From: Crocosphaera chwakensis CCY0110
Lineage (GTDB): Bacteria; Cyanobacteriota; Cyanobacteriia; Cyanobacteriales; Microcystaceae
Reading direction: 5' to 3'
Assembly (NCBI RefSeq): GCF_000169335.1
Contig: NZ_AAXW01000006.1
Span: 79,501-143,500 of the forward strand
Length of the DNA: 64,000 nt
The position numbers were made by a program, and so were the translations under genes. Under the pieces are notes generated by a model, which saw only the letters and a program-made list of their open reading frames with translations, was not told the origin of the DNA and made no database searches. How positions within the stretch are numbered: position 1 is the stretch's first letter; every line of letters starts with the position of its first letter. This document shows positions 61,502-64,000 of this stretch, in pieces.

Positions 61502-61720
61502 TTAACTAATCTCTTCAATAGAGCGTTCTAACATTGATTCTTTTTTAGTTTCTTCGTGTTTACGTTCTTGGGCTAAGGACTCCCTAGCTTTTTCATCAAT
61601 ATTTTCTTCATGATGAGTTTGCTCTACTTCCGCAGCCCGATTAACCATTGTTTGATGGCGTTGTTCATTCTTGAGATGTTGTTGAGCCATCAATTCCCGT
61701 GCTTTTTCGTCACTATTCAT
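61502..61720 (-). CDS. Small highly charged protein with internal duplication
   Basis: A 72-residue hydrophilic protein predicted to be entirely helical or disordered. Two similar segments, SDEKARELMAQQHLKNEQ and IDEKARESLAQERKHEE, show an internal duplication. It has no hydrophobic core and no family I recognise. Such proteins occur as stress- or desiccation-linked genes, but that would be a guess. It is monocistronic. Confidence 0.55.
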   Translation of the reverse strand: MNSDEKARELMAQQHLKNEQRHQTMVNRAAEVEQTHHEENIDEKARESLAQERKHEETKKESMLERSIEEIS

Positions 61721-61916
61721 AATTGAATTTCTCCACGGCTGACATTACTTATATTTTATCATCACCGATCACAAACCTAAAACTTTGCGTTACATTATCA
61801 TTAAACCCAGTTGTGCCTAAATATCTTCAAGTAAAGATTAGGCATAATCCCTTAAGCAAGGCATAATAGAATGGGTTGAGGAGGAGGAATCGGGACTTAT
61901 TAAAGTCTCTATCATT

Positions 61917-63845
61917 ATGGAACAATCGACAAATCAAGGGACTACCGCGAATCACCAAGCTTTATTAGAGCGCATTGCCCTGCGAACTGGTCAGATACCT
62001 TGGCAATTATGGGCAATTGTATTGATTATCGTCTCTGGAACCATCGGTTTTACCGCAACGTCCATGTTGTTAAGGTTGCCAAAATCCCCTCAATGTGTGC
62101 GTATTTTTTGGCCGGTTGCCTCAGCCTCAATGCGTATCTATTGCGCCCAAATCGAAGCAGAACAAGGAACCGTCGATAGTTTCCTACGGGCTATTAAATT
62201 AGTTGAAGCTCTACCCGATGATCATCCCCTACGGCACGAGATTAACCGTAACGTCGAAGAATGGGCGGTGGCTATTCTCGATATTGCCGAAAAAGAATTC
62301 CAACAGGGTAAATTAGAAGCAGCGATTAAAACAGCCCGTCGCGTCCCTGATAACGTTCAAGTGTACGAAGTGGTGGAAGAACGGATCGAAAAGTGGCGCA
62401 GTATTTGGCGAGAAGGAGAAGAAATTTTTGCCCAAGTTGAAGAAGAGTTACGGGAGTCTAACTGGAATCTGGCGTTTAGAGAAGCAGTCAAACTCTTGAG
62501 TGTTCCCAATAAATACTGGGCAACCACCCGATACGATGATACTGTCCAGAAAATTCAATTAGCCCAAGAAGAAAGCAGTCGCTTGGATAAGGCTTATGCT
62601 GTGTTACGTCGCGGAGGGATCGATAACTGGTTAACAGCGATCGCCGATGCTGAAAAAATTTCTCCCGAAAGTTACGCTTATCGAGAAGCTCAAAACCTCA
62701 TCGCTGATGCTAAAGAAAAAATTCTTGACTATGTTGATGATCTCATTGATGAGCGTCGTTGGTCAGCCCTGTCTGATGTAGTTAATCAACTTCCAGATAG
62801 TTTAGCCTTATCTGAAGAAATTGCAGACTGGAGAACCATGGCCAGTGCCGGCTTAGATGCTCAAACCGGAACCGTCGAAAACATAGAAATTGCGATTTTA
62901 GCCCTAGAAGAAATTGACGAAAATCGCCCTCTTTATCAAGAAGCTCAAGATTTAATTAGTCGTTTTGAGTTAGAAAAACAAGATGTCATTCATCTACAAG
63001 AAGCCCGTGATCTAGCGACAGGGGGTAGTGTAGATGATTTGAATGCGGCGATCGCTGCTGCTGAACAGGTTCCCTCTAGTAACCCCCGTTATCAAGAAGC
63101 TAGAGAAGAAATTAGTCAATGGACTAACACCATTCAACTGCGCGAAGATCAACCGATTTTGGATAATGCCCGCAGTGTAGCAGCTAGTGGTAATATTTCT
63201 GATTTAAGAGAAGCGATCGCTCAAGCTCAAAGGATCGGGTCTGGCCGAGCTTTATCCAATGAAGCTCAACAAGAAATTAATCAATGGCGTGGGAGTATCC
63301 AACGTCAAGAAGATCAACCCATTTTGAATCAGGCCATGGCCTTAGCAGCCGGGAACGACTATCAAGCAGCCATTAATACCGCTCAGCAAATTGGTTCAGG
63401 CCGAGTTCTCTATTCAGAAGCTCAAAGTAATATTAACCAATGGCAACGGGAAATTCGGGCTGATCGAAATTTACAAGAAGCATATTTAATTGCCCAACCC
63501 CAAACCCCTCAAGCTTTAATTTCAGCGATCGCTGTAGTTCGTAAAATTCCTTCTTCAACGGATGTAGGATCTCAAGCAAAACAAGCCCTTGATCGCTGGA
63601 GTTTTCAGTTGCTCTCTATGGCTCAAAAATTAGCTAATCGTTCTTTATTACCAGAAGCCGTAAAATTAGCTAAAATGGTTCCTGGGGACAGTGCTGCTTA
63701 TAGTTCGGCTCAAGCACAAATCACGGTTTGGAATAAGCTAATACAACCACCAAAACCAGAAATTCCTCCTTCATTGGCTCCACAAAACGAATTTGTACCC
63801 ATTCTTGACACTGAAACTTCTGAGAGTGAACCTGAAAGAAGATAA
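61917..63845 (+). CDS. Membrane-anchored helical-repeat protein
   Basis: A 642-residue protein. One transmembrane helix (about 33-53, WQLWAIVLIIVSGTIGFTAT) lies near the N-terminus; the rest is helical and rich in Glu, Gln and Ala, with repeats of about 50-65 residues: each holds (L)xxAxxxAxxxPxxxxxYxxAQxxIxxW, seen as INQWRGSIQRQEDQPILNQA and INQWQREIRADRNLQEAYLI. TPR-like solenoid architecture seems likely. Cyanobacteria conserve such proteins as possible scaffolds; none is characterised that I know. A DUF1350 gene follows 18 bases downstream. Confidence 0.65.
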   Translation: MEQSTNQGTTANHQALLERIALRTGQIPWQLWAIVLIIVSGTIGFTATSMLLRLPKSPQCVRIFWPVASASMRIYCAQIEAEQGTVDSFLRAIKLVEALPDDHPLRHEINRNVEEWAVAILDIAEKEFQQGKLEAAIKTARRVPDNVQVYEVVEERIEKWRSIWREGEEIFAQVEEELRESNWNLAFREAVKLLSVPNKYWATTRYDDTVQKIQLAQEESSRLDKAYAVLRRGGIDNWLTAIADAEKISPESYAYREAQNLIADAKEKILDYVDDLIDERRWSALSDVVNQLPDSLALSEEIADWRTMASAGLDAQTGTVENIEIAILALEEIDENRPLYQEAQDLISRFELEKQDVIHLQEARDLATGGSVDDLNAAIAAAEQVPSSNPRYQEAREEISQWTNTIQLREDQPILDNARSVAASGNISDLREAIAQAQRIGSGRALSNEAQQEINQWRGSIQRQEDQPILNQAMALAAGNDYQAAINTAQQIGSGRVLYSEAQSNINQWQREIRADRNLQEAYLIAQPQTPQALISAIAVVRKIPSSTDVGSQAKQALDRWSFQLLSMAQKLANRSLLPEAVKLAKMVPGDSAAYSSAQAQITVWNKLIQPPKPEIPPSLAPQNEFVPILDTETSESEPERR

Positions 63846-63863
63846 AATTAAGTTGATTAGATT

Positions 63864-64000
63864 ATGGAATGGCAAGAAATCTCAGGAAGTTCCGTTTTAG
63901 TTCCTCGATACCCCATCGCGATTATTCATTTTTTAGGGGGTGCTTTTGTGGGAACTGCACCTAATGTTACTTATCGTTGGCTACTCGAAGAACTGGCTAA
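63864..64000 (+). CDS. DUF1350 family protein (partial, 5' end)
   Basis: The first 45 codons of a gene that leaves the window. EWQEISGSSVLVPRYPIAII and HFLGGAFVGTAPNVTYRWLL are the conserved opening of DUF1350, an alpha/beta-hydrolase-like family of cyanobacteria and plastids. Its function is not known. It is probably cotranscribed with the preceding helical-repeat gene. Confidence 0.85.
   Translation, partial: MEWQEISGSSVLVPRYPIAIIHFLGGAFVGTAPNVTYRWLLEELA

Overview
The window is a chromosomal segment of a cyanobacterium, most likely a unicellular Crocosphaera/Cyanothece-type strain. The evidence is a psbD gene for the photosystem II D2 protein, solanesyl diphosphate synthase, a Synechocystis-like ars operon, several cyanobacterial small-protein families, many HIP1 octamers (GCGATCGC) and AT-rich DNA. 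The genus is inferred; phylum-level placement is firm.

Layout. 1-7 kb: the end of recR, a GNAT acetyltransferase, and a chemotaxis-type operon (methyl-accepting receptor, hybrid CheA with a C-terminal receiver, CheW-like adaptor) of the kind that steers type IV pili; then tRNA-Gln(UUG). 7-20 kb: ordinary genes (DoxX, a pilin-like protein, TPR protein, DUF427, CPA1 Na+/H+ antiporter with a TrkA-N domain, MoxR ATPase) mixed with decayed DNA: three transposase relics, a frameshifted GIY-YIG gene, and a HepT/MntA toxin-antitoxin pair whose toxin is wrecked while the antitoxin is intact. GC-rich palindromic elements lie inside or at the edges of all three transposase relics. 20-28 kb: an Hsp70-like ATPase, sds, a small membrane-protein ORF with a long leader, murI, an AMIN-domain amidase and a CPA2 antiporter.

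28.1-35.2 kb holds the most interesting block: three same-strand genes that fit the computationally defined pPIWI_RE three-gene island. They are a PD-(D/E)xK nuclease with a cysteine cluster, a DinG/XPD-type helicase with a probable Fe-S cluster, and an 882-residue PIWI-like protein. The helicase has an in-frame TGA just after motif VI, followed by 69 more open codons in the same frame.

35-44 kb: a fasciclin protein with duplicated acidic repeats, minCDE, a PEP-CTERM protein, a TrmH-type methyltransferase, and a group of oxidoreductases and a hydrolase. 44-47.3 kb: a large NACHT-like STAND NTPase ending in about 31 near-identical pentapeptide repeats, a plausible defence or signalling protein. 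47.4-52.7 kb: a frameshifted DUF2809 gene, a double Nif11-domain protein, a DUF2993 protein, monocistronic psbD, and acr3-arsH-arsC controlled by two tandem ArsR-type operators. 52.8-56.5 kb: glycosyltransferase, SGNH-like protein and MBOAT acyltransferase, probably for polysaccharide O-acylation. 56.6-64 kb: conserved cyanobacterial proteins, an HNH-nuclease remnant, an orphan Imm53 immunity protein, a B12-binding radical SAM enzyme, accD, small conserved proteins, a long membrane-anchored helical-repeat protein, and the start of a DUF1350 gene.

All family assignments are by eye from sequence motifs; no database search was run.
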